A stretch of DNA of 64,000 bases from Halothiobacillus diazotrophicus (lineage in GTDB: Bacteria; Pseudomonadota; Gammaproteobacteria; Halothiobacillales; Halothiobacillaceae), in contig NZ_CP016027.1 in the NCBI RefSeq assembly GCF_001663815.1, positions 186,001 to 250,000 on the forward strand, given 5' to 3'. Shown piece by piece: positions 9,612 to 18,204 of this stretch; positions within the stretch are counted from its first letter, which is position 1, and each line of letters opens with the position of its first letter. The notes below the pieces were generated by a model. That model did no database searches. It worked only from the letters and a program-made list of their open reading frames with translations, and had not been told where the DNA came from. The translations under genes were made by a program, and so were the position numbers.

Positions 9612-9625
9612 AACCGAAACATTGA
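9608..9625 (+). pseudogene. Remnant of a tonB start after exbD copy A
   Basis: In copy B the exbD stop overlaps the GTG start of tonB (GTGA). The same GTGA overlap exists here, but the frame reads only five codons (GTG AAA CCG AAA CAT) before TGA. Identity between the copies ends within these bases. The simplest reading is that the duplicated or converted segment stops at the tonB start and that tonB was never copied or was lost here. Confidence 0.5.
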
Positions 9626-9745
9626 ACCCATCGACCGAACCAACGCATGAATCGGCGCATGTCCGGTTCCCGTTTTGACCCTGTTCCTGAACGTCGCGTG
9701 CCTTTCACCACGCACCTGATTAATAGAAAGTACGGAGAGTAGAAA

Positions 9746-12265
9746 ATGATCAAGAAAACGCGTGTCAACCCGTCCGACCGGCAGCGGGGTGAGCTGTTCA
9801 CCCTGACCGTGGGCCGGAAGAAGTGGATTCGTTCCTCCCTGTCGATGATGGTTCTGGCCGGTTCGGTCGCGGTTCCCGGGATTTCCTTCTCGGACGACAT
9901 GGCTGCCAAGCCCGACGACAGCAAGAAGACCCAGAAGCTCGACAAGGTGGTCGTGGAAGGCAAGGTAAAAGATCGCATGGGCATCATGCCGTCCGAACCG
10001 GTGAAGTCCGTATTCGGCTTCGATATGTCGGTCAAGGAAACGCCGCGTTCCGTGACCTCGATCACGAGCGAAATCATGAACGATTTCAACGTGACCGATA
10101 TCAACGACATGGTTGCCCTGAGCCCGGGTGTCTACACCCAGTCGTTCTTCGGCGTGGCCGGCTCCCTGGACGTGCGCGGTACGCCGGGTGAGGTGTATTT
10201 CCGCGGCGTGCGCCGTATCGAAAACCCGGGCAACTACCCGACGCCGATCGGGGCCAGCGACCACATCGACATCGTGCGCGGTCCGGCTTCGCCGATCTAT
10301 GGCCCGTCCCGTATCGGTGGTTACCTGAACTTCGTCCCCAAGTCAGCCCGTTCCGATACCGGTCAGTATATGACCTCGAACAAGGGTCAGATCAGCATGA
10401 CCAAGGGCAGCTACGACGAGAACGTCCTCTCGGCGGAAGTCGGCGGTCCCGGCGAACTGTTCGGCAAGAAGTTCGGTTACTACCTCTATGGACAGAGCGA
10501 GAACAACGGTTCGTACTACCAGAACACCCATACCCGCCAGAACTTGTATCAGGGCTCTGTGAGCATGGATCTGACCCCGAGCTCCCGCGTCGAGTTCGGT
10601 GGCATGTATCAGGATTACAAGGGTAACCAGGTCGCGGGCTGGAACCGCCTGACCCAGGATCTGATCAACAACGGCACCTACATCACCGGTAGCCCGGTCT
10701 CCCTGGATACCAACGGCGATGGTCTGATGTCCGCCGCCGAAATCAAGGCGTACTACAACACGGGCCACACGCTGCAGCCGTTCATCTTCAAGCCGGGCAA
10801 CCTGACTGCTGCCCAGGCCGCGGCGAAGATGGATCCGGCCATGGCACTGCAGAACCCCGGTACCGCCCATCTGGACGGCAGCCAGGTACTGGTTGCGCCG
10901 CCCGACACCCTGCAGGACAAGGTCACCACCCTGTATCTCGATTACATCCACGATCTGGAAGACGGCGGCAGCCTCACCAACAAGATGTACTACGAGAACC
11001 TCGACAACCTGAACGAGAACGCTTACGGCTTCTCCCAGTACGCCAAGACCTGGGCGTTCGAGGATCAGCTGATCTTCGCGAAATCTCTGGATATCACCGA
11101 CAACCTGAAGGGCAGCTACCAGTTCAGCCCGTCCATCCGTTATCAGGACTTCCGTCACGGCGACAACTATGCCTATGAGTTCTTCGATCGTCGGGATCTG
11201 ACCGGCCCGAGCACGCCGATCGATCACCGGACGCTGGCCACAAAGGGACAGGAGCCGTACTCGCATAACACCACCGGTCGATATATCGATTATGGTCTGG
11301 CATTCCTGGCAAACCATACCTTGAACGATTCCCTGCATTTGATGACCGGTCTTCGTTATGACTGGCTGGACGTCAAGTCGACCTGTCTGGCGGGTGGCGT
11401 GAGTTGCGGCAGCATCGCCGGCATCGAGCAGTCCGATACCACCGGGGGTTTCTCCTGGTCTGCGAGTCTGACCTACGACATCCCGCACACCGGTTTGAGC
11501 CCGTATGTGACCGTATCTCGCCAGACGACCCTGATCACGGGGCAGGGTGGGCAGGTGCCGGCGGCCGTCGTGGCCAGTGGCAACAGCATTGCGGGTTCCA
11601 AGTTGAAGGAATTCGGGATCAAGGGTACCTGGTTCGACAACCGCTTGTACGCGGCACTTGATCACTTCGACCAGAGCCGTCTCGACTACAGCGCGCAGGA
11701 TACCGTCACCAACAACACCACCGAGTCCAAGGGCTGGGAGCTGGAGTTGCGCGGCGTTGTCACGAACAACCTGACCGTCACGGGTGCCTGGACCAACCTT
11801 AAGGTGTACAACCTCACGTCGCTGCAGAACGGGACCCAGTTCCAGTTCATCGGTGCGGGTGACATGCCGGCCGGCTTCGATCCGAGCCTGATGTACGGCG
11901 GTGCCGTGCTGGGTATCGTTCCGGCGGGCGACGGCCGCAAGGCGGGTGTGCCGGAGAACATCTACAGCCTGAACTTCCTGTACAACTTCGACAGTGGTCC
12001 GCTGGCCGGTCTGACCAGCAGCCTGAGCCTGATCCGTGTCGACTCGACGTACTCCGGATTCTCGAAGGCCGTCAAGCTGCCGGGCTACACCCTGGTCAAC
12101 CTGGGTGCCGACTACAGCACCAAGAACTGGAAGTTCGGCTTCTACGTCAAGAACGCGACCAACAAGAAGTACTACCGTGCCAACTTCACGGATCTGTTCG
12201 GTTCCAACGTCGTTCTGCCGCAGTTGCCACGTACCTACGAAGCCACCGTTACCTACAAGTTCTGA
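9746..12265 (+). CDS. TonB-dependent outer membrane receptor
   Basis: Outer-membrane active transporter of 839 aa. A long signal peptide (hydrophobic stretch about residues 31-48, cleavage near SFS-DD) is followed by a TonB-box-like DKVVVEGK at about 66-73. A plug domain (SVKETPRSVTSITSEIM to IGGYLNFVPKSARS, about 95-210) leads into a 22-strand type barrel ending in TYEATVTYKF with the C-terminal Phe. A GGAGAG-like ribosome site precedes the ATG. It sits between exbBD and a run of secreted nucleoside-processing enzymes, so a purine nucleoside or related compound is the likely ligand. Sequence alone does not prove the ligand. Confidence 0.92.
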   Translation: MIKKTRVNPSDRQRGELFTLTVGRKKWIRSSLSMMVLAGSVAVPGISFSDDMAAKPDDSKKTQKLDKVVVEGKVKDRMGIMPSEPVKSVFGFDMSVKETPRSVTSITSEIMNDFNVTDINDMVALSPGVYTQSFFGVAGSLDVRGTPGEVYFRGVRRIENPGNYPTPIGASDHIDIVRGPASPIYGPSRIGGYLNFVPKSARSDTGQYMTSNKGQISMTKGSYDENVLSAEVGGPGELFGKKFGYYLYGQSENNGSYYQNTHTRQNLYQGSVSMDLTPSSRVEFGGMYQDYKGNQVAGWNRLTQDLINNGTYITGSPVSLDTNGDGLMSAAEIKAYYNTGHTLQPFIFKPGNLTAAQAAAKMDPAMALQNPGTAHLDGSQVLVAPPDTLQDKVTTLYLDYIHDLEDGGSLTNKMYYENLDNLNENAYGFSQYAKTWAFEDQLIFAKSLDITDNLKGSYQFSPSIRYQDFRHGDNYAYEFFDRRDLTGPSTPIDHRTLATKGQEPYSHNTTGRYIDYGLAFLANHTLNDSLHLMTGLRYDWLDVKSTCLAGGVSCGSIAGIEQSDTTGGFSWSASLTYDIPHTGLSPYVTVSRQTTLITGQGGQVPAAVVASGNSIAGSKLKEFGIKGTWFDNRLYAALDHFDQSRLDYSAQDTVTNNTTESKGWELELRGVVTNNLTVTGAWTNLKVYNLTSLQNGTQFQFIGAGDMPAGFDPSLMYGGAVLGIVPAGDGRKAGVPENIYSLNFLYNFDSGPLAGLTSSLSLIRVDSTYSGFSKAVKLPGYTLVNLGADYSTKNWKFGFYVKNATNKKYYRANFTDLFGSNVVLPQLPRTYEATVTYKF

Positions 12266-12273
12266 TGCGCTTC

Positions 12274-12308
12274 GCCCCGGCCGTCCGTCTGCGACGGCCG
12301 ACCGGGGC
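12274..12308 (+). other. Strong hairpin after the receptor gene
   Basis: GCCCCGG (12274-12280) pairs with CCGGGGC (12302-12308), and inner CCGTC pairs with GACGG. It lies between the receptor stop and the next NUP gene. No T-run follows, so it may act as an mRNA stability or partial attenuation element that keeps receptor expression above that of the enzymes. Confidence 0.4.
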
Positions 12309-12357
12309 CGATGGGTATTCATGACGCAACCTAATGCATTCATCGAGAGTAAAAATC

Positions 12358-13479
12358 ATGTTTCAACGCACCCAAAAATGGCTGCCCGCCCTGCTGCTAA
12401 CGTGGGGGATGGGGGTCATCTGCAGTTCCGTTCAGGCGGAGCCGGCGGAACCGCAGATGGTCAGTGCTGCCGCGCACAAGCCGATCGAGGTCAAGGTCGT
12501 GGTGGTCACGATGTTCGAGATCGGCAAGGACAGCGGCGATCAGGCCGGCGAATTCCAACTCTGGCATGAGCGGCAGCATCTGAACGAGCGGTTCAAGTTC
12601 GCCCATCATCATGACCTCTTCTTCAACCCGAAAACCGGTGTGCTCGGCATGGTTACGGGGATGGGCACCGCCAATTCCGCCAGTGCGGTGATGGAGCTCG
12701 GTATGGATCCGCGCTTTGATCTATCTCACGCCTACTGGCTGGTGGCGGGGATTGCGGGGTTCGACCCGGCCAAAGCTTCCATCGGTTCGGCGGCCTGGGC
12801 CGAGTACCTCGTGGATGGCGACCTGGCCTACGAGATTGATGCCCGGGAAATTCCAAAAGGCTGGTCGACCGGCTATTTCGCCCGCGGGACGAAAAAGCCC
12901 TACGACCCGAATCGTCCCGCGCCAACCGGCGAGATGTTCCAACTGGATCCGAAGCTGACGGATTGGGCCTACGAGCTCACCCGGAACGTGAAGCTGGACG
13001 ACAGTCCCGTGCTGCAGAAGCGCCGCTCGCTCTACACCAATTATCCCAATGCCCGGAAGCCACCCTTCGTGCTGAAGGGCGACAATCTCGCCGCCATGAC
13101 GTTCTGGCACGGCAAGTTGCTCAACGAATGGGCCGAGCGCTGGGTGAAGTACTGGACGAACGGCAAGGGCAATTTCGTCTCCTCGGCCATGGAGGATACC
13201 GGCACCTACCAGTCGCTGAGCTATCTCAGCGAGACCGGCAAGGTCGACAAGAACCGCGTCATGGTGCTGCGGACGGCCAGCAACTACACCATGCCGCCGC
13301 CGGGCGTGACGGCGGTGGACGATCTGCTGCAGGATCACGAGGGCTACGCCGGGCTCGATGCCTCGGTCGAGGCCGCCTACCGGGTGGGTTCGAAGGTGGT
13401 GGATACCCTGGTCGATCATTGGGATATCTACCGGGATCATACACCCGCCCAGATGGCGGGTGCGGACAAGGCGGAGTAG
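12358..13479 (+). CDS. Secreted NUP-family protein 2
   Basis: NUP-family, 373 aa, from the ATG at 12358 (GAGAG upstream) with a signal peptide ending near SVQA-EP. It resembles the nucleoside phosphorylase fold: VKVVVVTMFEIGKDSGD, GMVTGMGTANSAS, WLVAGIAGFDP and AAMTFWHG. The putative ribose-binding Met-Glu-Asp is M278-E279-D280 and the putative base-contact Asn is N309 in RTASNY. It is 7 bp upstream of the next paralogue and clearly co-transcribed with it. A periplasmic phosphorolysis or hydrolysis of purine nucleosides is the best guess; family members are little characterised in bacteria. Confidence 0.82.
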   Translation: MFQRTQKWLPALLLTWGMGVICSSVQAEPAEPQMVSAAAHKPIEVKVVVVTMFEIGKDSGDQAGEFQLWHERQHLNERFKFAHHHDLFFNPKTGVLGMVTGMGTANSASAVMELGMDPRFDLSHAYWLVAGIAGFDPAKASIGSAAWAEYLVDGDLAYEIDAREIPKGWSTGYFARGTKKPYDPNRPAPTGEMFQLDPKLTDWAYELTRNVKLDDSPVLQKRRSLYTNYPNARKPPFVLKGDNLAAMTFWHGKLLNEWAERWVKYWTNGKGNFVSSAMEDTGTYQSLSYLSETGKVDKNRVMVLRTASNYTMPPPGVTAVDDLLQDHEGYAGLDASVEAAYRVGSKVVDTLVDHWDIYRDHTPAQMAGADKAE

Positions 13480-13486
13480 GGCGATC

Positions 13487-14587
13487 ATGCGCATGCCCCG
13501 ATCTCGATGGACACAACGCCTGGTGACATGGCTTCTGGTCGCTGGTGCGGCCTGCGGAGTGACCAGTGGCGCCAGTCATTCCGCCTGGGCCGGCAACCCC
13601 ATCGTCAACCGGCCGACTCCGGTCAAGGTGGTCGTGGTCAGCATGTTCGAGATCGGCAAGCCGACCGGCGATGCGCCCGGGGAATACCAGTTCTGGGTGG
13701 AACGGCAGAAGCTCGATCGGGTGTATCCGTTTCCCCTGGGCGAATACGATCTGCGCATGAACGACCAGGGCCTGCTCGGCATCTGCACGGGCGGCGGCAT
13801 CACCAATGCCACGGCGTCGATCATGGCCCTGGGCATGGATCCCCGGTTCGATCTCTCCAAGGCCTACTGGGTGATCGCGGGCATCGCCGGCGGGGATCCC
13901 GAGGACGTTTCCCTCGGCACCGCGGCCTGGGCGCGCCATGTGGTGGACGGCGATCTGCTCTACGAGATCGATGCACGCGAGATTCCCAAATCCTGGCCCT
14001 ACGGATTGCTGCCGCTGGGTGCGAAAGCCCCCAACGACAAGGCCACCGGCTGGACCGTCGACACCATTCATTTCCCGCTCAATGCCAAGCTGGCCGAATG
14101 GGCCTACGACCAAACCAAGGATCATCCCGTGGCGGACAGCCCAGGCATCGCCGATTTCCGCAAGCTGTACGTCGGTTATCCGAACGCGCAGCGACCACCC
14201 TTCGTCACGATGGGGGACGATCTGTCCGCCAGTACCTACTGGCACGGGGAAAAGCTGAATCAGTGGGCCAACGACTGGATGCATCTGCAGGCCGGGAAGG
14301 ACAGCAATTTCATGATGGCCGACATGGAGGACAGCGGTACGTTGACGGCGCTGCGGCGCTTGGCGCGTACCCATCGGGTCGACCTCAATCGGGTGATGGT
14401 GCTGCGTACCGCGAGCAACTACAGCATGCCGCCCAAAGGCAAACCCGCCGCCTGGAGTACGACGGCACCGTATCCCGAGCAGGGCCGTCCCGCGCTGGAA
14501 GCCGCCTATCAGGTAGGCAACCGGGTCGTGCAGAAACTCATCGCCGGCTGGTCCGTGTATCGCGACCGTCTGCCGAGCCAACCGTAA
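13487..14587 (+). CDS. Secreted NUP-family protein 3
   Basis: 366 aa with signal peptide (cleavage near SAWA-GN). It is the closest relative of NUP 2 in this window: VKVVVVSMFEIGKPTGDAPGE, TGGGITNAT, WVIAGIAGGDP and STYWHG. The ribose motif is M280-E281-D282 and the base-contact Asn is N311 (RTASNYSMP). The gene starts 7 bp after NUP 2 with AGGGCG as ribosome site, and the next paralogue follows 13 bp after its stop. The tandem order suggests local duplication and divergence. Confidence 0.82.
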   Translation: MRMPRSRWTQRLVTWLLVAGAACGVTSGASHSAWAGNPIVNRPTPVKVVVVSMFEIGKPTGDAPGEYQFWVERQKLDRVYPFPLGEYDLRMNDQGLLGICTGGGITNATASIMALGMDPRFDLSKAYWVIAGIAGGDPEDVSLGTAAWARHVVDGDLLYEIDAREIPKSWPYGLLPLGAKAPNDKATGWTVDTIHFPLNAKLAEWAYDQTKDHPVADSPGIADFRKLYVGYPNAQRPPFVTMGDDLSASTYWHGEKLNQWANDWMHLQAGKDSNFMMADMEDSGTLTALRRLARTHRVDLNRVMVLRTASNYSMPPKGKPAAWSTTAPYPEQGRPALEAAYQVGNRVVQKLIAGWSVYRDRLPSQP

Positions 14588-14600
14588 TCGGAGAACGTCC

Positions 14601-15686
14601 ATGCGCCAAGCGCTCGTCGTGTTGATGACCGTTCTTCTCGGGGCATCGCCAGTCTATGCCGAAGACAAGATCGCGCCGAAGGTCATCGTGCTGGCCGGTT
14701 TCGAGGTCGGCGACGATACCGGCGATGCGCCCGGTGAGTTCCAGTACTGGGCCGAACGCGAAAAACTCACCGGGACATTGGTGGTACCGGGAGCGCCGCA
14801 TCCGCTTCGATTCAACGCGGATGGGCTCTACGGCAGCGTGGCCGGCAATACGCGGGACAAGTTTCTGTCCACGGTGCCCGCCAGCGAATTGATCATGGCG
14901 CTGTGTCTGGATCCCTGTCTGGATTTGCGCAAAACGTACTGGATTATCACCGGTATCGCCGGGATCGATCCCAAGGCGGGTTCTATCGGTAGCGCCGTCT
15001 GGGCGAAGAACGTCGTGGATGCCGATGCGATGCGGGAGATCGGCGGGGCGGATATTCCCAAGGGCTGGCCCTACGGTCTGTTCGCGATCGGTACGATGGG
15101 GCCGAACCAGTTGCCCAAGACCCATGCGGATGCCGGCGGTTGGGGCGGCGCCACGCTCAGCTATTCGATGAATTATCCCCTGAATGCGGGGCTGGCCGAC
15201 TGGGCCTACGACTATTCGAAGTCGCGAGTGACGCTCAAGGATGCGGCGGATCTGAAAGCCTGGCGGGACAAGTACAGCGGCTATACCCAGGCGCAGAAAC
15301 CGCCGGAAATCCTGATGGGCGCCACCCTGGCCACGGCCCGCTACTGGCATGGGCCGGAACGGACGCAATGGGCACGCGATTGGGTCAAGCTCTGGACCGA
15401 CGGCAAGGATCATTTCGCCACCACCGCCATGGAGCAGGCCGCCTATGTCGGCACCCTGCAACGTATGGCGAAGCAGGGCTATGTGGATTTCAGCCGGGTC
15501 ATGATGTTGCGGGGCGCCAGCAACTACTGCATGCCGCCGCCGGGTCAGAGCGTGCTGACCACGATCGGTGACGAGTCTCTGGGCACGAAGCCAGCCTTCG
15601 AGGCGGAATACCGCGCGGGTTCGGTGGTGGCGCATGAACTCATCGCGCATTGGGATCGCTACAAGACAACGCCGCCGGGTCGCTAG
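14601..15686 (+). CDS. Secreted NUP-family protein 4 (divergent)
   Basis: 361 aa with a clear signal peptide (LVVLMTVLLGASPVYA-ED). It shares the NUP framework (PKVIVLAGFEVGDDTGDAPGE, WIITGIAGIDP, TARYWHG, RGASNY with N308). It departs from it in the stretch normally giving TGMGxxN (here VAGNTRDKF) and in the ribose motif, which is M277-E278-Q279. It also carries extra cysteines (LCLDPCLDL). Altered substrate preference is likely. Whether it is still catalytic cannot be told from sequence alone. Confidence 0.78.
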   Translation: MRQALVVLMTVLLGASPVYAEDKIAPKVIVLAGFEVGDDTGDAPGEFQYWAEREKLTGTLVVPGAPHPLRFNADGLYGSVAGNTRDKFLSTVPASELIMALCLDPCLDLRKTYWIITGIAGIDPKAGSIGSAVWAKNVVDADAMREIGGADIPKGWPYGLFAIGTMGPNQLPKTHADAGGWGGATLSYSMNYPLNAGLADWAYDYSKSRVTLKDAADLKAWRDKYSGYTQAQKPPEILMGATLATARYWHGPERTQWARDWVKLWTDGKDHFATTAMEQAAYVGTLQRMAKQGYVDFSRVMMLRGASNYCMPPPGQSVLTTIGDESLGTKPAFEAEYRAGSVVAHELIAHWDRYKTTPPGR

Positions 15687-15769
15687 AGGGCGCATCCCGT
15701 CGCGCCGAAGCCTGGCTGCAAGCCAGTGGGCCCGAAAGGTCGTTATGAAGTATTTGAGGAGTGCCTGTC

Positions 15770-16612
15770 ATGAAACTTGGTCGTCTGTTGCTGGTTCTTG
15801 CCTTGCTGTGCTATCGCAGCGTGTTCGCGGCGGAAGGCGTGGACCATCCCACCTACTACACACCGACGGACACGATCCTGATCCTCGGTGCCGTGCCGCA
15901 GGAAATCCCACCCTTCGTCGCGGCCATGACCGATCGTGAGAAGAAGTCCCTCTGGGGTATTCCGTATTGGCAGGGAAAGATTGACGGCAAGCCGGTGGTC
16001 GTGGCGATTACCGGGATCGGCAAGGTGTTCACCGGCATGACCAGCACCTTGTTCATCACCCAGTTCAAGCCGCGGCTGGTGCTGATGAGTGGCACGGGTG
16101 CCCGGATCAACAAGAAGCTGCGTACGGGGGACGTGATCGTCGCCAATGTCGTGTATGAGCACGATTACGGCAGCCTCACCCGCAAGGGGATGGTCTATCG
16201 GCCGATGAACGGGCCGGATGATGGGAATGAGGTGCAGAACGCGTTCTCACCGCCTGATGCTTTGCTGAAATTGGCTGACAAGGCCATCGCCACCTACCAG
16301 GCACCGAAAGTGACTGCCAACGGGTCCACCTATACCGTGAAGGTGCGCCGTGGTGTGGTGGCCTCGTCGGATCTGTTCGGTGTGACCGAGCGGCGCATCC
16401 GGCTGCTGCGCACGCGCTTTCACGACGACATCATGGAAATGGAATCCGGCCCGTTGGGGCATGTGTGCCAGACACTCGGCGTGCCGTATCTCGTCGTGCG
16501 CGCGGGCAGCAATGTCGCCCAGGAAGCGCCGAACAACGATTACCTGCGTTTGGGCCCCATTGCGGCGCGCTCGGCAGCCGAGTTTTCGTTGCATTTGCTG
16601 ACGTATTTGTAA
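15770..16612 (+). CDS. Secreted PNP/MTAN-fold nucleosidase-like protein
   Basis: 280 aa of the PNP_UDP superfamily, related to 5'-methylthioadenosine/S-adenosylhomocysteine nucleosidase. It has a signal peptide (MKLGRLLLVLALLCYRSVFA-AE), unlike the usual cytoplasmic enzyme. The ATG at 15770 is chosen because GAGGAG lies 8 bases upstream; a GTG at 15761 overlaps that site. The signature glycines are in ITGIGKVFTGM and LMSGTGARI. Ribose-binding M224-E225 is present (IMEMESG). The catalytic Asp of MTAN (R-x-x-S-D) is replaced by N248 (RAGSN), as in PNPs that prefer 6-oxopurines. Confidence 0.78.
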   Translation: MKLGRLLLVLALLCYRSVFAAEGVDHPTYYTPTDTILILGAVPQEIPPFVAAMTDREKKSLWGIPYWQGKIDGKPVVVAITGIGKVFTGMTSTLFITQFKPRLVLMSGTGARINKKLRTGDVIVANVVYEHDYGSLTRKGMVYRPMNGPDDGNEVQNAFSPPDALLKLADKAIATYQAPKVTANGSTYTVKVRRGVVASSDLFGVTERRIRLLRTRFHDDIMEMESGPLGHVCQTLGVPYLVVRAGSNVAQEAPNNDYLRLGPIAARSAAEFSLHLLTYL

Positions 16613-16667
16613 TTCGTGACGAATCCTGCCGAAGCCAAGATTCAGTCGTTATTTGAGGAGTTTTCCG

Positions 16668-18188
16668 GTGTTTAAGCGTCAATCATGGATTGTGGTGTTT
16701 GTCCTTTGCCTCCAATGGGTCGTCGGGCCAGCCGCCTGGGCGGTCGGGGACGAGGCCTGGTTTGATGCCGTGAAGCAGAAGGCGACACCGGCCCAGCTGT
16801 ATACCTTTCTGTACGCCATGCCGAAGGGCGGTGACCTGCATGATCACCTGACCGGCGCCGGCCGTTCGGAATGGTGGTGGGCGGCGGCGCTGGCCCAGGA
16901 GACCCATGGTTACACCTATTACACCAAGGTTCGGATCAACAACTGTGCCCCCTTCGATGTGAACGAGTATGGTCGCGCACCGTATCTCCTGCTGTTCCGC
17001 AATCTTCAGGAATCCCATTACAAGCAACTCAGTGCCTGCGAACAGGGCGAATTCAAGCGTCTGCAGGATCTGACTCCGGCCGAGAAGACGGGCTGGCTGA
17101 ACAGCATTCGCCTGAACAAACCCTATGAGGGTCGCGACGAATTCTTCGGCGCACACTGGCAGCGGCTGAACGACATCACCCGCAACCCGTACATCATCAG
17201 CGACATCCTGCTGGACAACATGCGGGCCTTCGGCCGGGAAGGGCTGATCTATCTCGAGATGATGAACGGGTCGATGGGGTTCCTGAAACCCGATGGCAGT
17301 CCCATCCCGCCGGACGACGTCGTGGCCCTGTACCGCAAGATCCTGGCTTCGCCCGAGGCGAAGGCGACGGGCGTGACCGTTCGGTTCCAGACCTCCGTGC
17401 TGCGGTTTGCGCCCACGGCAGAACAACAGCTACGGGCCGAATATGCCTTTGTCGACAAGCATCGCGACCTGTACGTCGGCATCAATTTCGTCGGGCGCGA
17501 GGATAACGGCAAGGGCTATCCGCTGCGCTTCCTGTCCACTTTGCGCGATCTGCGCCGGCAGTATCCCGCGATCAATCTGGCGATCCACGCCGGGGAAGAG
17601 GATCAGCCCGACCATCATGTGCGCGATTCCCTGTTGTTGGGCGCGAAGCGGATCGGTCATGGCGTGAACCTCATCGAGGATCCGCAGACCATGCTGCTGA
17701 TGCGCGACAACCACTTCATGGTCGAGATCAACCTGATCAGCAACCTGCTGCTCGAATACGTGCCCGACTTCGCGCATCACCCGTTCCCCGAGTATCTGCG
17801 CATCGGCATTCCGGTGGCGCTCTCCACGGACGACCGGGGCATGTGGGATTCGAACCTGACGGACGAGTTCTACGTGGCCGTGACCAACTTCAACCTGTCC
17901 TGGCACGAGATCGTGACGCTGGGGCGCAATTCGATCCAGTACGCCTTCGTGGATGCGGCGACCAAGCAGAAACTCCTGAAGGAATACGACCAGCGCATCG
18001 CCCGATTCGAGTCCGAGTTCAAGCGCAAGGGCTGGGCGGCCTTCAAGGACGTGCATCCGGTGAACTATTCCTTTGCCTGCAAGCACTTCAAGCTGTGTTT
18101 CCCACCCAAGGATCCGGCGGCGCCGACCGACTCGCCTCAGACCAATCTGCCCGCCGCCTTGCCGCATGATTTTGCGGTGACGAATTAG
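16668..18188 (+). CDS. Secreted adenosine deaminase-like protein
   Basis: 506 aa, start GTG at 16668 with GAGGAG seven bases upstream. The signal peptide covers about residues 1-25. Metal and catalytic residues are all visible: H58 and H60 (DLHDHLTG), H307 and E310 (HAGEE), H331 (RIGHG) and D388-D389 (STDD). The spacings H307-E310, H307-H331 and H307-D388 equal those in mouse/human ADA (214, 217, 238, 295). The long N-terminal part and export recall secreted ADGF/CECR1-type deaminases. It would turn adenosine into inosine in the periplasm, feeding the neighbouring phosphorylase-like proteins. Confidence 0.85.
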   Translation: MFKRQSWIVVFVLCLQWVVGPAAWAVGDEAWFDAVKQKATPAQLYTFLYAMPKGGDLHDHLTGAGRSEWWWAAALAQETHGYTYYTKVRINNCAPFDVNEYGRAPYLLLFRNLQESHYKQLSACEQGEFKRLQDLTPAEKTGWLNSIRLNKPYEGRDEFFGAHWQRLNDITRNPYIISDILLDNMRAFGREGLIYLEMMNGSMGFLKPDGSPIPPDDVVALYRKILASPEAKATGVTVRFQTSVLRFAPTAEQQLRAEYAFVDKHRDLYVGINFVGREDNGKGYPLRFLSTLRDLRRQYPAINLAIHAGEEDQPDHHVRDSLLLGAKRIGHGVNLIEDPQTMLLMRDNHFMVEINLISNLLLEYVPDFAHHPFPEYLRIGIPVALSTDDRGMWDSNLTDEFYVAVTNFNLSWHEIVTLGRNSIQYAFVDAATKQKLLKEYDQRIARFESEFKRKGWAAFKDVHPVNYSFACKHFKLCFPPKDPAAPTDSPQTNLPAALPHDFAVTN

Positions 18189-18204
18189 GGTTGAGGCGCG
18201 GCGA

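Larger units (their letters stand above)
8253..9615 (+). repeat. 1,363-bp inverted repeat, copy A (exbB-exbD with leader)
   Basis: Matches the reverse complement of 24072-25434 over its whole length with no indel and about a dozen mismatches by eye. It spans 220 bp of leader, all of exbB, all of exbD and the first bases after the exbD stop. exbB is essentially identical between copies. The mismatches lie near the two ends and around the exbB-exbD spacer and exbD ends. Identity stops abruptly just inside the position of the tonB start. No transposase or target duplication is visible. Confidence 0.93.

Noticed and set aside
10343-12343. Long 666-codon open frame on the minus strand opposite the TonB receptor
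   Set aside because: It is the shadow of a GC-rich gene with strong codon bias. Its translation is low-complexity and the + strand receptor is unmistakable.
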